Shown here: one piece after another, positions 8,079-16,439 of the stretch
Position numbering within the stretch: the stretch's first letter is position 1
How the letters are laid out: every line of letters begins with the position of its first letter
Assembly (NCBI RefSeq): GCF_012986595.1
Contig: NZ_JAAQYM010000001.1
Location: forward strand, 558,001-622,000
DNA length: 64,000 nucleotides
Direction of reading: 5' to 3'
DNA from: Pseudomonas koreensis
GTDB taxonomy: Bacteria; Pseudomonadota; Gammaproteobacteria; Pseudomonadales; Pseudomonadaceae
Translations under genes and position numbers: made by a program
Notes under the pieces: model-generated
The model's input: the letters and a program-made list of their open reading frames with translations, nothing else
Told to the model about the DNA's origin: nothing
Database searches by the model: none

Positions 8079-8546
8079 TTAGCCAACATCAGCGGCGAGC
8101 CACGTGGGGACCAAAGGCCGGGAAACTTCCGATGGAAAACGACTTGAATCAGGCCAGTCCCGCAGCGCCTGACGGTATTCCAGCAACTCCAGATACTGCG
8201 CGGCCTTGAGCGTCGTCCCGCGCCCCAGTTCCTGCTCGTCTCGATGTCGCGTCACCCACCATTCCGTGGCCGACAGGCTGGACTGGCGCCAAGCGCGCGC
8301 TGCCACCAAAGGTTCTTGCTGCTCGGCAACGATTTCAGGGGTAACGACCGGACTGATCGTTACAGGCAGCGGCGCAATCTCCTGGCGCAGTTCGCCGATG
8401 GGTGCACCGATTTCAATCTGCATGCCCTCCGGCACCGGCACCATTGCCTCGACGAAAGCGGGAGCAAACAGTTGGGTGATCGCGTAGTCACCGGTGTCGA
8501 TCACCTCGACCGCGACACCGTTTTCCACTCGTGCATAACGGGCCAT
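8079..8546 (-). CDS. tail-fibre assembly chaperone, pair 4
   Basis: The 155-residue protein combines an N-terminal segment like the pair-6 protein (MARYARVENGVAVEVI) with a C-terminal assembly domain (ARAWRQSSLSATEWW, RHRDEQELG, YLELLEYRQALRDWP). Its ATG overlaps the stop of fibre 4 (8546-8548). It likely folds or attaches the glycine-rich fibre 4. Confidence 0.8.
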   Translation of the reverse strand: MARYARVENGVAVEVIDTGDYAITQLFAPAFVEAMVPVPEGMQIEIGAPIGELRQEIAPLPVTISPVVTPEIVAEQQEPLVAARAWRQSSLSATEWWVTRHRDEQELGRGTTLKAAQYLELLEYRQALRDWPDSSRFPSEVSRPLVPTWLAADVG

Positions 8547-9469
8547 TATTCGTACTCCCAGATTTCACAGAAGGCGTTGCCGCCAGCACCACTGACGACC
8601 GAAGCCGAAGCATTGACCGAGCACGAACCGCTGCCGCCCGAACCACGGATACCTGCGTTGCCAGCTGTGTTGGACCCGGTAAAAGATGCCCCGCCGTCGA
8701 ACGGACTCGGAGCCCCGCAACCTGAGAGCAGCCCCCAATTGGCGTTACTCATCCCGAATCCCCCCGTGATGCCGCGGGCGCTGCACAAGTTGCCTCCAGT
8801 TACCGTCCCGCCGACCCCGCCCTGAATGAATCCGGACGATGTAGCCGAAGTCACGATCGCCAGTTTTTGCCCACCGCCGCCTCCCGAAACGCTCATGTAG
8901 GCGCCAAAAGAAGCACCACCACCCGCTAGACCTGTGGTGTTGCTGACTACACCGCCCGCGCCCAACGAGACCGGTACGCCAGCCAGCATTTGGGCGGTAA
9001 CGTCATACAGGCTTTCCGCGTAAGCACCGGAACCACCACCGCCACCAAGCATCTGGCTACCTGCCGGCACAGGCTCACAACCACCACCCGAACCACCCGC
9101 CCCCACCAACCGCACGCGAATCCGTTTGGCCCTGGGATTGGGCTTGTAAACCGTGATCCCGACCGTCTCGATCTGCCTGACCGCCAGCAAACGCCCCACT
9201 GCATCGGTGATGCCGTAACCGGCCAACGTGGTCGGGGTGTTTTTCAGTTTGGTGAAATCGACCAGTGCACCGATGGCCGTTGCCAACTGGTCGGTTCTGG
9301 CTTCATCGGGCGTCAGCCCGGCTGCCTTGATCGCATTGAGAATTTCCTGCGTGACGCTGTTGCCCCAGGCGGCGGGGATCAACGAGCCGGGCGAACCGGC
9401 GATCGGGTTTTCATCGACGAAGCCGCCGTTGACCAGCCCGACCCCGGGAATACTTTTTGGATAATCCAC
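8546..9469 (-). CDS. tail fibre 4, glycine-rich receptor-binding type
   Basis: I start this 307-residue gene at GTG 9467-9469, where the shared anchor begins (VDYPKSIPGVGLVNGGFV) with AAAGG upstream; the frame is open further upstream but without conserved sequence. After the anchor come TKLKNTPTTLAGYGITDA (a classic fibre spacer) and a glycine-rich C-terminus (LVGAGGSGGG, SVSGGGGGQK) ending in CEIWEYE. The tip resembles fibre 6. Cysteines in the tip are unusual for fibres. Confidence 0.85.
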   Translation of the reverse strand: MDYPKSIPGVGLVNGGFVDENPIAGSPGSLIPAAWGNSVTQEILNAIKAAGLTPDEARTDQLATAIGALVDFTKLKNTPTTLAGYGITDAVGRLLAVRQIETVGITVYKPNPRAKRIRVRLVGAGGSGGGCEPVPAGSQMLGGGGGSGAYAESLYDVTAQMLAGVPVSLGAGGVVSNTTGLAGGGASFGAYMSVSGGGGGQKLAIVTSATSSGFIQGGVGGTVTGGNLCSARGITGGFGMSNANWGLLSGCGAPSPFDGGASFTGSNTAGNAGIRGSGGSGSCSVNASASVVSGAGGNAFCEIWEYE

Positions 9470-9549
9470 GTCAGAACCTTTCAGTTTTACAGGCAGCCGA
9501 ATGCTGGAAGCACAATGCCGCCGGTAGTTTTTAATGAATGACTTGCGAG

Positions 9550-10134
9550 TTAAACGGTGGGCGAAACCAAGAGTCGGGCTGGTGCGCTCGGCCACTCGAT
9601 GATCGATGGGTAATCTGCTTGCAATTCAATTCGAGCCAGGTTCAGGGCGTATCGTTTCCAAGCCTGCAGCGAAGCCAATTGATCACTGGTGGCTTCCCCC
9701 AGGTCATACGCGTATTGCAGTGGCGCGACGCGAATGAGCACTTCACGCAGACGACTGTCGCGCTCGACATCCGCCTGCGCTGCAAGACCGGCACGTTCAG
9801 CTTCGAAGTTCAGCACCCAGTCATCGTCCTTCCAGAAATAATACGCATTGGGACGTGGCTTGGGCGTCAGGTCATCAGGCAGTGGTCCCAGTTCGGTCCA
9901 GTAGACATAATTGCCATCGTCCTTGCGATAGACGAACCGGTTGCGCAAATCGATCAACTGCGCTGTTAGGCCATTGCGCCGAACCCAGACATACCCTGGC
10001 TCGGCGACTGGCAATTGTTCCGCCAACTCAATCACATTGCCGGGAACCTGAACGCCTATTCCAGGCGTAATCGGCAAATCGATAGGCCCGGTCAATTCTT
10101 GGGTCGTTTCATTTACAACATAGTAGTAAGTCAT
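9550..10134 (-). CDS. tail-fibre assembly protein, pair 3
   Basis: The 194-residue protein has a beta-rich N-terminal part (TYYYVVNETTQELTG) including FYRKDD/YYFWKDDDW-like surfaces, followed by a helical assembly domain ending in SLQAWKRYALNLARI and YPSIIEWP. That ending is typical of caudoviral tail-fibre assembly chaperones. It lies 45 bases downstream of fibre 3 and is probably specific to it. Confidence 0.75.
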   Translation of the reverse strand: MTYYYVVNETTQELTGPIDLPITPGIGVQVPGNVIELAEQLPVAEPGYVWVRRNGLTAQLIDLRNRFVYRKDDGNYVYWTELGPLPDDLTPKPRPNAYYFWKDDDWVLNFEAERAGLAAQADVERDSRLREVLIRVAPLQYAYDLGEATSDQLASLQAWKRYALNLARIELQADYPSIIEWPSAPARLLVSPTV

Positions 10135-10179
10135 TGTTCACTTCCTTTGGCGGCTGAGAAACGCTAGAGAGCAGCGGTG

Positions 10180-11217
10180 TCAGATGAGTTTGATCCTGCC
10201 GGGATAGGCCATGTTGCGCGGACGGGTTTCGACACCGCCCGTGTTCTCGGTAAACCCGAGACTGATGTTGGCCTGATTAAACAAGGCGTCAGGCGCCGCA
10301 TTCGGTGCCGACACCAACGGAACGCCCAACATGTCGCTTTTGAGTTCGTGTCGATGAGAGCGGAACATGTCGACCTGCCAACTACCAATTGAGCGACCTG
10401 CATCAACTCCACGCCCCTCATCGCACACTCTGATGAACTCACCTCGACCCTCGGGCCCGCGAAAGGTCAGCGAGCCATCTCCGCTGGTCCAGCCGCCTTC
10501 GGCCCCGACTCTCGTGGCTTCAGTGGTCAAGGCGCCAGACTGCTGCGCGTGATCCCACAACCACGGCCATTCGCTGCGACTGAACACTGCCCCGTTAAGC
10601 GGACCGTATCCTCCGGGGTTAAGCAATGCCGTAGTCTCGAAGACAGTCCGGCCCAACGGCGTGCCATCGAACCGTCCGATGGGCCACCAGTTGCCTGCCC
10701 CATCACTGCGCAGATGCCACCAGTCACCCGAACCCATCAGTACAAAAAAGGGATACCCGGCTGAGGCAAGATGGGTATGAAATCTGATGTTGTCGGTGCC
10801 CGACGCGCGCACTGCCAAGCGCGAAGTCGAGTTGTCGAGCCGACGTACTATGACGTCGCGAACCCCCAACGTATGGTCCGCCGGCGGTAGGCTGATGGTG
10901 GTCGCACCACTGCTCGCATTGACGAGCACCAGCCCGAGTTCATTTGCCGCCAACGCTTTGGAGGTCGACACACTGGTCACGGTCGTTGCCATTGGGCTGG
11001 CCAATGCCAACAGCACTTGCAAGGCTTTGAGCAATTGCCGGTTATCACCTTCAGCGGGGGCCAGCCCCGCTCCGCTGACAACGTTGAGTATTTCCTCGGT
11101 GACGGCATTCCCCCACACCGCCGGAATCAGCGACCCTGGCGTTCCCGCCACCGGGTTTTCATCGACGAAGCGGCCATCGACCAGACCGACGCTGGGGCCG
11201 CTTTTTGGATAATCCAT
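10180..11217 (-). CDS. tail fibre 3, collar-domain type
   Basis: The 345-residue protein starts at MDYPKSGPSVGLVDGRFV; upstream in-frame codons are discarded because the anchor begins here as in the other five. The middle carries TTISLPPADHTLGVRD, and the C-terminus has the phage tail-collar style GRGEFIRVCDEGRGVD, FRSHRHEL and a final RPRNMAYPGRIKLI. The last motif (NxAxxxxIK-like) is typical of fibre tips that need an assembly protein. It is the first fibre after the internal terminator at 11302-11328. Confidence 0.87.
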   Translation of the reverse strand: MDYPKSGPSVGLVDGRFVDENPVAGTPGSLIPAVWGNAVTEEILNVVSGAGLAPAEGDNRQLLKALQVLLALASPMATTVTSVSTSKALAANELGLVLVNASSGATTISLPPADHTLGVRDVIVRRLDNSTSRLAVRASGTDNIRFHTHLASAGYPFFVLMGSGDWWHLRSDGAGNWWPIGRFDGTPLGRTVFETTALLNPGGYGPLNGAVFSRSEWPWLWDHAQQSGALTTEATRVGAEGGWTSGDGSLTFRGPEGRGEFIRVCDEGRGVDAGRSIGSWQVDMFRSHRHELKSDMLGVPLVSAPNAAPDALFNQANISLGFTENTGGVETRPRNMAYPGRIKLI

Positions 11218-11301
11218 AGGTCTTTCGTTCCTCTGAAATAACAAATGAACCGCGTCGGGGCGATCGCTGGTGCGAGCCTGCGGCGGTCTGTTTTCTGAAA
11301 A

Positions 11302-11328
11302 TAAAAAAGCCCACGGTGAAGTGGGCTT
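11302..11328 (-). terminator. intrinsic terminator inside the fibre array
   Basis: On the minus strand an 8-bp stem (AAGCCCAC / GTGGGCTT) with loop TTCACC is followed by TTTTTTAT. It lies between assembly gene 2 (stop 11356) and fibre 3 (start 11217), so fibres 3-6 and the endolysin are downstream of it. Confidence 0.8.
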
Positions 11329-11355
11329 GGGCGAAGCAGAAGGAAGGATTTGCGC

Positions 11356-11871
11356 CTAGACGTTTTGGCTGCCGAGCAGTTCGCGAATCGCCACCAACGC
11401 CTCATCGCCAGCACTGCGCGCCAGATTGAGGTCGCCTTTGGTGGCGTGCGCACGGATCTGATTTTTGGCCTTCAGGCGCAAGGTGCGCAGGGTCAGCAAA
11501 TGGTCGGTGAGTTGGTCGGCCTTGCTCAGGATCTGCTCGGCTGCCTGTTTGGCAGTACGGCCTTTGACTACCCACGCCGCAACCGAGAGCGGCACCTCTT
11601 TTTTCGGGTAACCGGCGTCCTGATAGGCTTGGGCGTCGGCGGCAGCCTGGGCGTATTCGATGGCTTTGAGCGGATCACCGGCCAAAACGGCGCGAGCACT
11701 GTCGGCCGCCGCGTCGACCTTGGAACACAGCTGCTCGGCTTCCTGCAGTTGCAGTTCGGCGACTCTGGATGCGTTCACCTGCCATTTTTCTCCATCCCAG
11801 TCATGGGCACTGGACGGCTGGGCCGGGCGCAAGCCTTCCTCGAACTGATGCAGTTCTTGAATGATGATCAT
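11356..11871 (-). CDS. fibre-associated (assembly-like) protein, pair 2
   Basis: The 171-residue product is almost entirely helical and alanine-rich (AEQLCSKVDAAADSAR, AIEYAQAAADAQAYQ), with an N-terminal MIIIQELHQFEEGLRP. Its ATG overlaps the stop of fibre 2. It does not share the YRxxLRDWP motif of pairs 4 and 5, so it is a different chaperone type or a fibre-attached accessory. The assembly role is inferred from position. Confidence 0.6.
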   Translation of the reverse strand: MIIIQELHQFEEGLRPAQPSSAHDWDGEKWQVNASRVAELQLQEAEQLCSKVDAAADSARAVLAGDPLKAIEYAQAAADAQAYQDAGYPKKEVPLSVAAWVVKGRTAKQAAEQILSKADQLTDHLLTLRTLRLKAKNQIRAHATKGDLNLARSAGDEALVAIRELLGSQNV

Positions 11872-13019
11872 CGGATCAACTCCCAGGACAAATGCACATT
11901 GATGGCTGAGGCAAAGTTGATCGCAATACCGTTGGAGTAATCGGCTTGAGAAAAACTCTTGATTCCCATACCAAATAACAACTCATCACTTGAGGCATTC
12001 CCCGAGCCGAGGGTGTGTTCGCTTTGAAAGACCTGCCAAAGCGAACGCAACTCTGCATGGTCGAAACTGGCCGATAGTGTGGAAACCGTCGTGTCGTTGA
12101 CAACGTTACTCGTGAAGATTCCTACCGAAGCACCGACGGTGCTCCAGCCATCCCAGTTGCTGGAAGTAGTAACCGTCGGATTAAGGTAAGAATAGTTGCC
12201 CCCCAGCCATCCTCCCGGAGCAAAGGCCACCGTGGTAATACCGGTCGGATGCGGCGTGGGGTTACCCACCACCAATCTCGCCGCTCGGGCATGCGGATCA
12301 AGTGGCAGATAAACCACCCCATTGCCATTGACCGTCTGCGTCCAGGACAAGCGACTACGGTTGTAGATCGCTCTGACAGTGGGAATCGAACCCGGTCCTG
12401 CCGTGACGACCCACGCCAGGCAGATATCCAGTGGTGTCGACTGAAAACCACCGCCCGCCGCACCATTGACCGTGCCCTTCAAACCTTCCGGAGTAGCGTC
12501 ATAGATCGTGCCGCGCTGCATGTAAAAGGTCAGCACGCCCGCAATCACCTGCGCCCGGAGGAAGTAGCCGGTACTTGGCAGCAAATCGGGACTGCTCCAC
12601 AACTGTGTAGTGAACGTACGCGAGCGTCCCAACTGCCCCGCTATCACTTCTTGGCCGAGGCTGATCAGCACGCCGGCCGGAATCGAAACCCGCCCGCCAC
12701 TGGTGGCAACCGCTGCTGGCGTGATCGCCAGACGACCATCCGGCGTTGCGACCGTGGCAGCCGGCAAAGACCCGATCGGCGACGCCGAATCCAGATTCCA
12801 GCCCTTGGCCGAAACGCTCTGGATCGCCTGCAACAGCTGATCGTATTTCTTTTCGTCCGGTGTCAGATCCCCGGCCTTGATCACGTTGAGAATTTCCTGC
12901 GTGACCCCGTTGCCCCAGTCCGCGGGGATCAGCGATCCCGGCGTGCCGGTCAACGGGTTTTCATCAACAAACTTCCCATTCACCAATCCGGCGCTGGGCA
13001 CACTGTTCGGATAATCCAT
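11868..13019 (-). CDS. tail fibre 2, unique beta-rich tip
   Basis: The 383-residue protein has the array anchor (MDYPNSVPSAGLVNGKFV ... GSLIPADWGNGV ... QLLQAI). Its C-terminal ~280 residues are Ser/Thr/Gly-rich and beta-like (VSIPAGVLISLGQEV, TTVAFAPGGWLGGNY) and unlike the other five, ending in INVHLSWELIR. It should confer a distinct receptor specificity. It overlaps its partner gene by four bases. Confidence 0.82.
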   Translation of the reverse strand: MDYPNSVPSAGLVNGKFVDENPLTGTPGSLIPADWGNGVTQEILNVIKAGDLTPDEKKYDQLLQAIQSVSAKGWNLDSASPIGSLPAATVATPDGRLAITPAAVATSGGRVSIPAGVLISLGQEVIAGQLGRSRTFTTQLWSSPDLLPSTGYFLRAQVIAGVLTFYMQRGTIYDATPEGLKGTVNGAAGGGFQSTPLDICLAWVVTAGPGSIPTVRAIYNRSRLSWTQTVNGNGVVYLPLDPHARAARLVVGNPTPHPTGITTVAFAPGGWLGGNYSYLNPTVTTSSNWDGWSTVGASVGIFTSNVVNDTTVSTLSASFDHAELRSLWQVFQSEHTLGSGNASSDELLFGMGIKSFSQADYSNGIAINFASAINVHLSWELIR

Positions 13020-13089
13020 GGAGGGACCTCCCGCTAATTAGAGTGATGGTTTACAAGAATCTATTTCAGGCTTCGGGCCAGAAAGGATC

Positions 13090-13509
13090 TCAGGCGGGCA
13101 GATCGGGCCAGACCACGTCGTGTGGATACCCCGGTTGCTTGTCGATCTTGTTCAGAGCCAGTTTGTAGGTGGCAAATGCCTTGAATCGCTGCATATCGTC
13201 TGCCTCAAGCAACCCCGCGATATAAGCGTCCGCCATGCCGACGGTTTGCTGATCTGCCTCAGCCAACAGCTCATCGCGGCGAGCGAGGGCGGCCGCGCGC
13301 CGCTCGCCATCAATCATCTGCGAAGTGTTCGGCAGCGCATGCTTGGTGACCTTGCCATCGGTGTATCGCCAGATGCCGTCGCGCTCCTCAATCGTGCGCA
13401 GGAACAGTTCTTCGGAGATCTCCACAGCGCTGACAGGGATCTGCAGGTGGATGGCCGAGTCGTAGCGCCCAAGAAGTTCGCCCTGGGCATCGAAATCAAT
13501 GTATTTCAT
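13090..13509 (-). CDS. tail-fibre assembly chaperone, pair 1
   Basis: The 139-residue protein from ATG 13507-13509 (AGGTG upstream) has a beta-rich start (MKYIDFDAQGELLGRYD) and a helical assembly domain (ARRDELLAEADQQTVG, FKAFATYKLALNKID) ending in YPHDVVWPDLP. The pattern of a lysine/tyrosine helix plus terminal WP motif is that of the phage tail assembly chaperone family. A GTG nine bases upstream is an alternative start. Confidence 0.8.
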   Translation of the reverse strand: MKYIDFDAQGELLGRYDSAIHLQIPVSAVEISEELFLRTIEERDGIWRYTDGKVTKHALPNTSQMIDGERRAAALARRDELLAEADQQTVGMADAYIAGLLEADDMQRFKAFATYKLALNKIDKQPGYPHDVVWPDLPA

Positions 13510-13521
13510 CGTGTTCACCTT

Positions 13522-14400
13522 TCAAAAGCCCATGGCGAACCAGTTCCAGCCGCCGGGATCGACATTGGAAAAGCGCTGGAATTGGCTGAGCGAGAGTCTG
13601 TAAAAAGAAAAACGCAGATCCGCGAATGCCGGTGAGATATCGCTACCGGACAGAAAAAGCACAGAGTTCGGAAAGGCAATCGGATAGGTGATGGTTTCAC
13701 TCAGTGCACCACCGGTGGCGAAGCCCCATTGCAGGATCAGGCCACTGGGCAAGCGCTGATATCCACCCGAAGTACCCAACGAAGCGGTGAACGCAGGCGA
13801 ATACTTAAGTGCTCCATCACCGCCGTCCAATCCCCACCCACCGCCCAGCAACAGCCGGCGGAAGGTCATGTAACTGCCGGCGGCAAAAGACAAGGAAGCT
13901 CCCGCCGTTCCATTGGTCGTACCCAGGCTTTCACCGCTTTTGACTTTCACGGTCAAACCACCAGGTCCAGCGACGAGAGACACCAATCCACCCGGGGGAA
14001 CACTCGACCATTCCGGCAGTGTTGCGGTGCTCGCTCCAGTGAAGATCGAGAGCTTGCCAACATCAGCGACCGTCAACGCCACATCCCCGACATAGTTGGT
14101 CTGCCCTGCCAGACTGCCCAGCGCGCGCTGAACGAATTCGGTCGTCGCCACCTTCTGACTGGCATCGAACTGCGGCGGCGTCTCATACAGTTTCTTGCCG
14201 CGCAACGCCTCAAGCAATTGCGTGTTGAGTCCCTCGGTGGGTTCGATACCGGCAGCCTTGATAACCGTCAAAACCTCTTCGGTCAGAGCGTTGCCCCACT
14301 CCGCAGGAATCAACGAGCCGGGGGTTCCGGTGATCGGGTTTTCATCGACAAAACGGCTGTTGACCAGGCCGACACCGGGCATGCTTTTCGGATAATCCAT
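13522..14400 (-). CDS. tail fibre 1, Gp53-like C-terminal type
   Basis: This 292-residue protein is the first fibre after the Mu-like baseplate genes. It has the anchor MDYPKSMPGVGLVNSRFV, the FDASQKVATTEFVQRAL fibre motif and a C-terminal GYQRLPSGLILQWG, the Gp53-like tip signature shared with fibre 5. As the baseplate-proximal gene it is probably the original fibre of the module. The other five could be later duplications with exchanged tips; that is inference. Confidence 0.88.
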   Translation of the reverse strand: MDYPKSMPGVGLVNSRFVDENPITGTPGSLIPAEWGNALTEEVLTVIKAAGIEPTEGLNTQLLEALRGKKLYETPPQFDASQKVATTEFVQRALGSLAGQTNYVGDVALTVADVGKLSIFTGASTATLPEWSSVPPGGLVSLVAGPGGLTVKVKSGESLGTTNGTAGASLSFAAGSYMTFRRLLLGGGWGLDGGDGALKYSPAFTASLGTSGGYQRLPSGLILQWGFATGGALSETITYPIAFPNSVLFLSGSDISPAFADLRFSFYRLSLSQFQRFSNVDPGGWNWFAMGF

Positions 14401-14414
14401 CCCCTCATTCCTCC

Positions 14415-15014
14415 CTAGTCATAATTGATATGCACCTTGGTATGCGCCGGCGCACTGCGGTGGATCAGGCACTCCAGTGCCGAGCCCGGGTTGACGCCGA
14501 AGCGTTCGCCCCAGTAGCTCGCGCCGTAGCGTCGACCGAGCAGCAGGCGGCCGCCGGTGTTGAGCGTCCACATGAATTGCGCTTCCCAGGTGCCCCAGTG
14601 CGCCGCGCCGAAACGCGAGCGGCCCATGCGGGGGGCTTCGTGTTCGGTGATGCTGGCGTTGGGGTAGCCCTGGCTTTTGGCGATGTCGAGGTAGTAGCCG
14701 ACCGCCTGACTGCCCACCGCGAGCAAGCGCCGGCGTACCGCGAGGCGGCGGTCGTCGAACAGCGGCGTGGTGCCCAGGCACGGGTCGGGCAGTTCCATCA
14801 CCCGTTCCCAGTCCGGCACCAGTTCGCTGACGCCGGCCGGGTCCATCTCGTTCAGCAGGTCAGCGGCGCGGGCGTCGAGGCGCGCCAGTTCGACGGCAAC
14901 GCCTTGCAGCACATCCTCGAGCTCCGGAACGCGCTCCGGATCCCACGCCGGGCCGCTCGGCAGCAACGCGCGCAGCTGCGCCTGGTATTGCGCGGCGGTT
15001 CTTATGCCCCCCAT
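14415..15014 (-). CDS. Mu gp48/YmfQ-like (DUF2313) baseplate protein
   Basis: The 199-residue protein (MGGIRTAAQYQAQLRALLP, GPAWDP, DPRTAxxLLNEMDP-like helices and YGASYWGERFG) matches the YmfQ/DUF2313 family that follows gp47 in Mu-like tails and links baseplate to fibres. I chose ATG 15012-15014 rather than TTG at 15020. It overlaps the end of the gpJ-like gene, as in Mu. It is functionally analogous to P2 gpI. Confidence 0.88.
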   Translation of the reverse strand: MGGIRTAAQYQAQLRALLPSGPAWDPERVPELEDVLQGVAVELARLDARAADLLNEMDPAGVSELVPDWERVMELPDPCLGTTPLFDDRRLAVRRRLLAVGSQAVGYYLDIAKSQGYPNASITEHEAPRMGRSRFGAAHWGTWEAQFMWTLNTGGRLLLGRRYGASYWGERFGVNPGSALECLIHRSAPAHTKVHINYD

Positions 15015-16048
15015 ACGCAACCTCCGAAGGTGAGCAGTTCGCTTTTCCCGGCAGGCACGTCAGCGGCCGGCGCGGTCAGCGTGTGGTCGTACTCACCGCC
15101 GGCGCTGCTGATGGCTTCGCGGATATGGCTGATCAGCAACGGCACGCCCAGATCGGCCTCGCGGTTGTGCAAGTCGCGCAGTTGCGCTTCGACGGCGGCG
15201 CGCACGGCGCTGGTGTCCGGATTGACGCTCTTGAAGCGATACACCACCGGCACCTGAATCGGCCGCTGCACGTGCACTTCCGCGGTCACCGGGCGCAGCG
15301 GTTCGATGTAGTCCTGAACCTCTGCCAATTGCTCATCGTTGGGCACCGGTTGCGGGTCTTCATCACGCATGATGAACACCGTCACCGTGCCCGGCCCGAG
15401 CAGACCGCCACGGCACCACGCGCGGGTCACGCCCGGCACTTCCAGCGCCCAGGTCTCGTAGTCGCTGGCCGAGCCACCGTGGGGAATCACGCGATAGGAA
15501 CGGATCACCCGCGAGCGCAGCGACTCCAGACTTTCCCGCGCTACGCCGCCGCTGAGGCCCGGCGCCAGCACCACGAAACTGTTACCGACAACGCCGGCAA
15601 TCGGCTGCACCGGCGTCAATGCCAGACCGGCATCGGCATTGCCGAGGCTGCCGGCATCCAGCGCCGCGATCGTGGTGGTGTTGCTGCCGTTAGTCGTTGT
15701 CCGGGCGGAGGTGACTTTGTAAGTCCGGCCATCGCTCGCTTGCAGCAGCGTGTCGACATCCAGCACCGCACCGGCAGTCGCGGTAAAACTGACGCTGCCG
15801 GTGGCGACTTGTGCCGGTTTGCGTGGCTGGTTCAGACGCAGGGCGGCGATGCGTTCAAGGGTCGATTCGTCGGCCTTGTCCGGCAGAATCTGTTCGGCAA
15901 TCCAGTCGAGATAACCGTACAGGCCATAAGCGGCGCCGCCGAGAGTACGGGCCAGCACTTGCGCATCGGACTGGCGCAGCGAATCGCCGGCCAGGTCGCT
16001 TTGGGTGCGCTTGATCAGCACCGGCAGCGAAGGGGTTTCAAACGGCAT
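15002..16048 (-). CDS. baseplate J-like protein (Mu gp47 type)
   Basis: The 348-residue protein has the baseplate wedge features of gp47/gpJ: N-terminal LPVLIKRTQSDLAG, RTLGGAAYGLYGYLDWIAEQ, then RVIRSYRVIPHGGSASDYE and WALEVPGVTRAWC. It overlaps gp46-like by 11 bases and gp48-like by 13. It differs from the P2-type gpJ at 33410, confirming two independent baseplates in one locus. Confidence 0.92.
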   Translation of the reverse strand: MPFETPSLPVLIKRTQSDLAGDSLRQSDAQVLARTLGGAAYGLYGYLDWIAEQILPDKADESTLERIAALRLNQPRKPAQVATGSVSFTATAGAVLDVDTLLQASDGRTYKVTSARTTTNGSNTTTIAALDAGSLGNADAGLALTPVQPIAGVVGNSFVVLAPGLSGGVARESLESLRSRVIRSYRVIPHGGSASDYETWALEVPGVTRAWCRGGLLGPGTVTVFIMRDEDPQPVPNDEQLAEVQDYIEPLRPVTAEVHVQRPIQVPVVYRFKSVNPDTSAVRAAVEAQLRDLHNREADLGVPLLISHIREAISSAGGEYDHTLTAPAADVPAGKSELLTFGGCVWGA

Positions 16049-16439
16049 AGATCACCTGCCAACTGTTATCGGGGTTGATGTCCAGACGTTCGCCGTCGGC
16101 CAGGGTCAGGACCGTGCGCAGGTTCAGGCGCTGGGCGTCGAGGCGTTCGCTGATGATGTCGATGGCGCTGCAGTGGCCGTCGTCGATCAGCCATTGCAAG
16201 GCTTCGCGGGCATAGAATTCGGCGTCCATCTGGGTCTGTCGGGTCAGCTTGACCCGGCGCAACAGCCACAGCCGCGAGCCGATGCGGTCGTCGGCGACGG
16301 TGGGAAAGGTGTCGCCCCACCAGCCGAAGCGCTCTTCGTCGTCGAGGGCGTCGTCATCGGCGGCGCGGCGCCAGGTGAACAGGCTGATGAGCACCGCGCG
16401 GGTCAGTGCGGCGTGGAGGTTCTGGCTGATAAGCATCAT
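16038..16439 (-). CDS. baseplate wedge protein (Mu gp46 / GP46 family)
   Basis: The 133-residue protein contains VLISLFTWRRA and ERFGWWGDTFP followed by RIGSRLWLLRR, the GP46 family signature (the Mu counterpart of P2 gpW/gp25). It sits in its conserved place between the spike gene and gp47, with an ATGA overlap with the former. Either of two consecutive ATGs could be used. Confidence 0.9.
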   Translation of the reverse strand: MMLISQNLHAALTRAVLISLFTWRRAADDDALDDEERFGWWGDTFPTVADDRIGSRLWLLRRVKLTRQTQMDAEFYAREALQWLIDDGHCSAIDIISERLDAQRLNLRTVLTLADGERLDINPDNSWQVIYAV

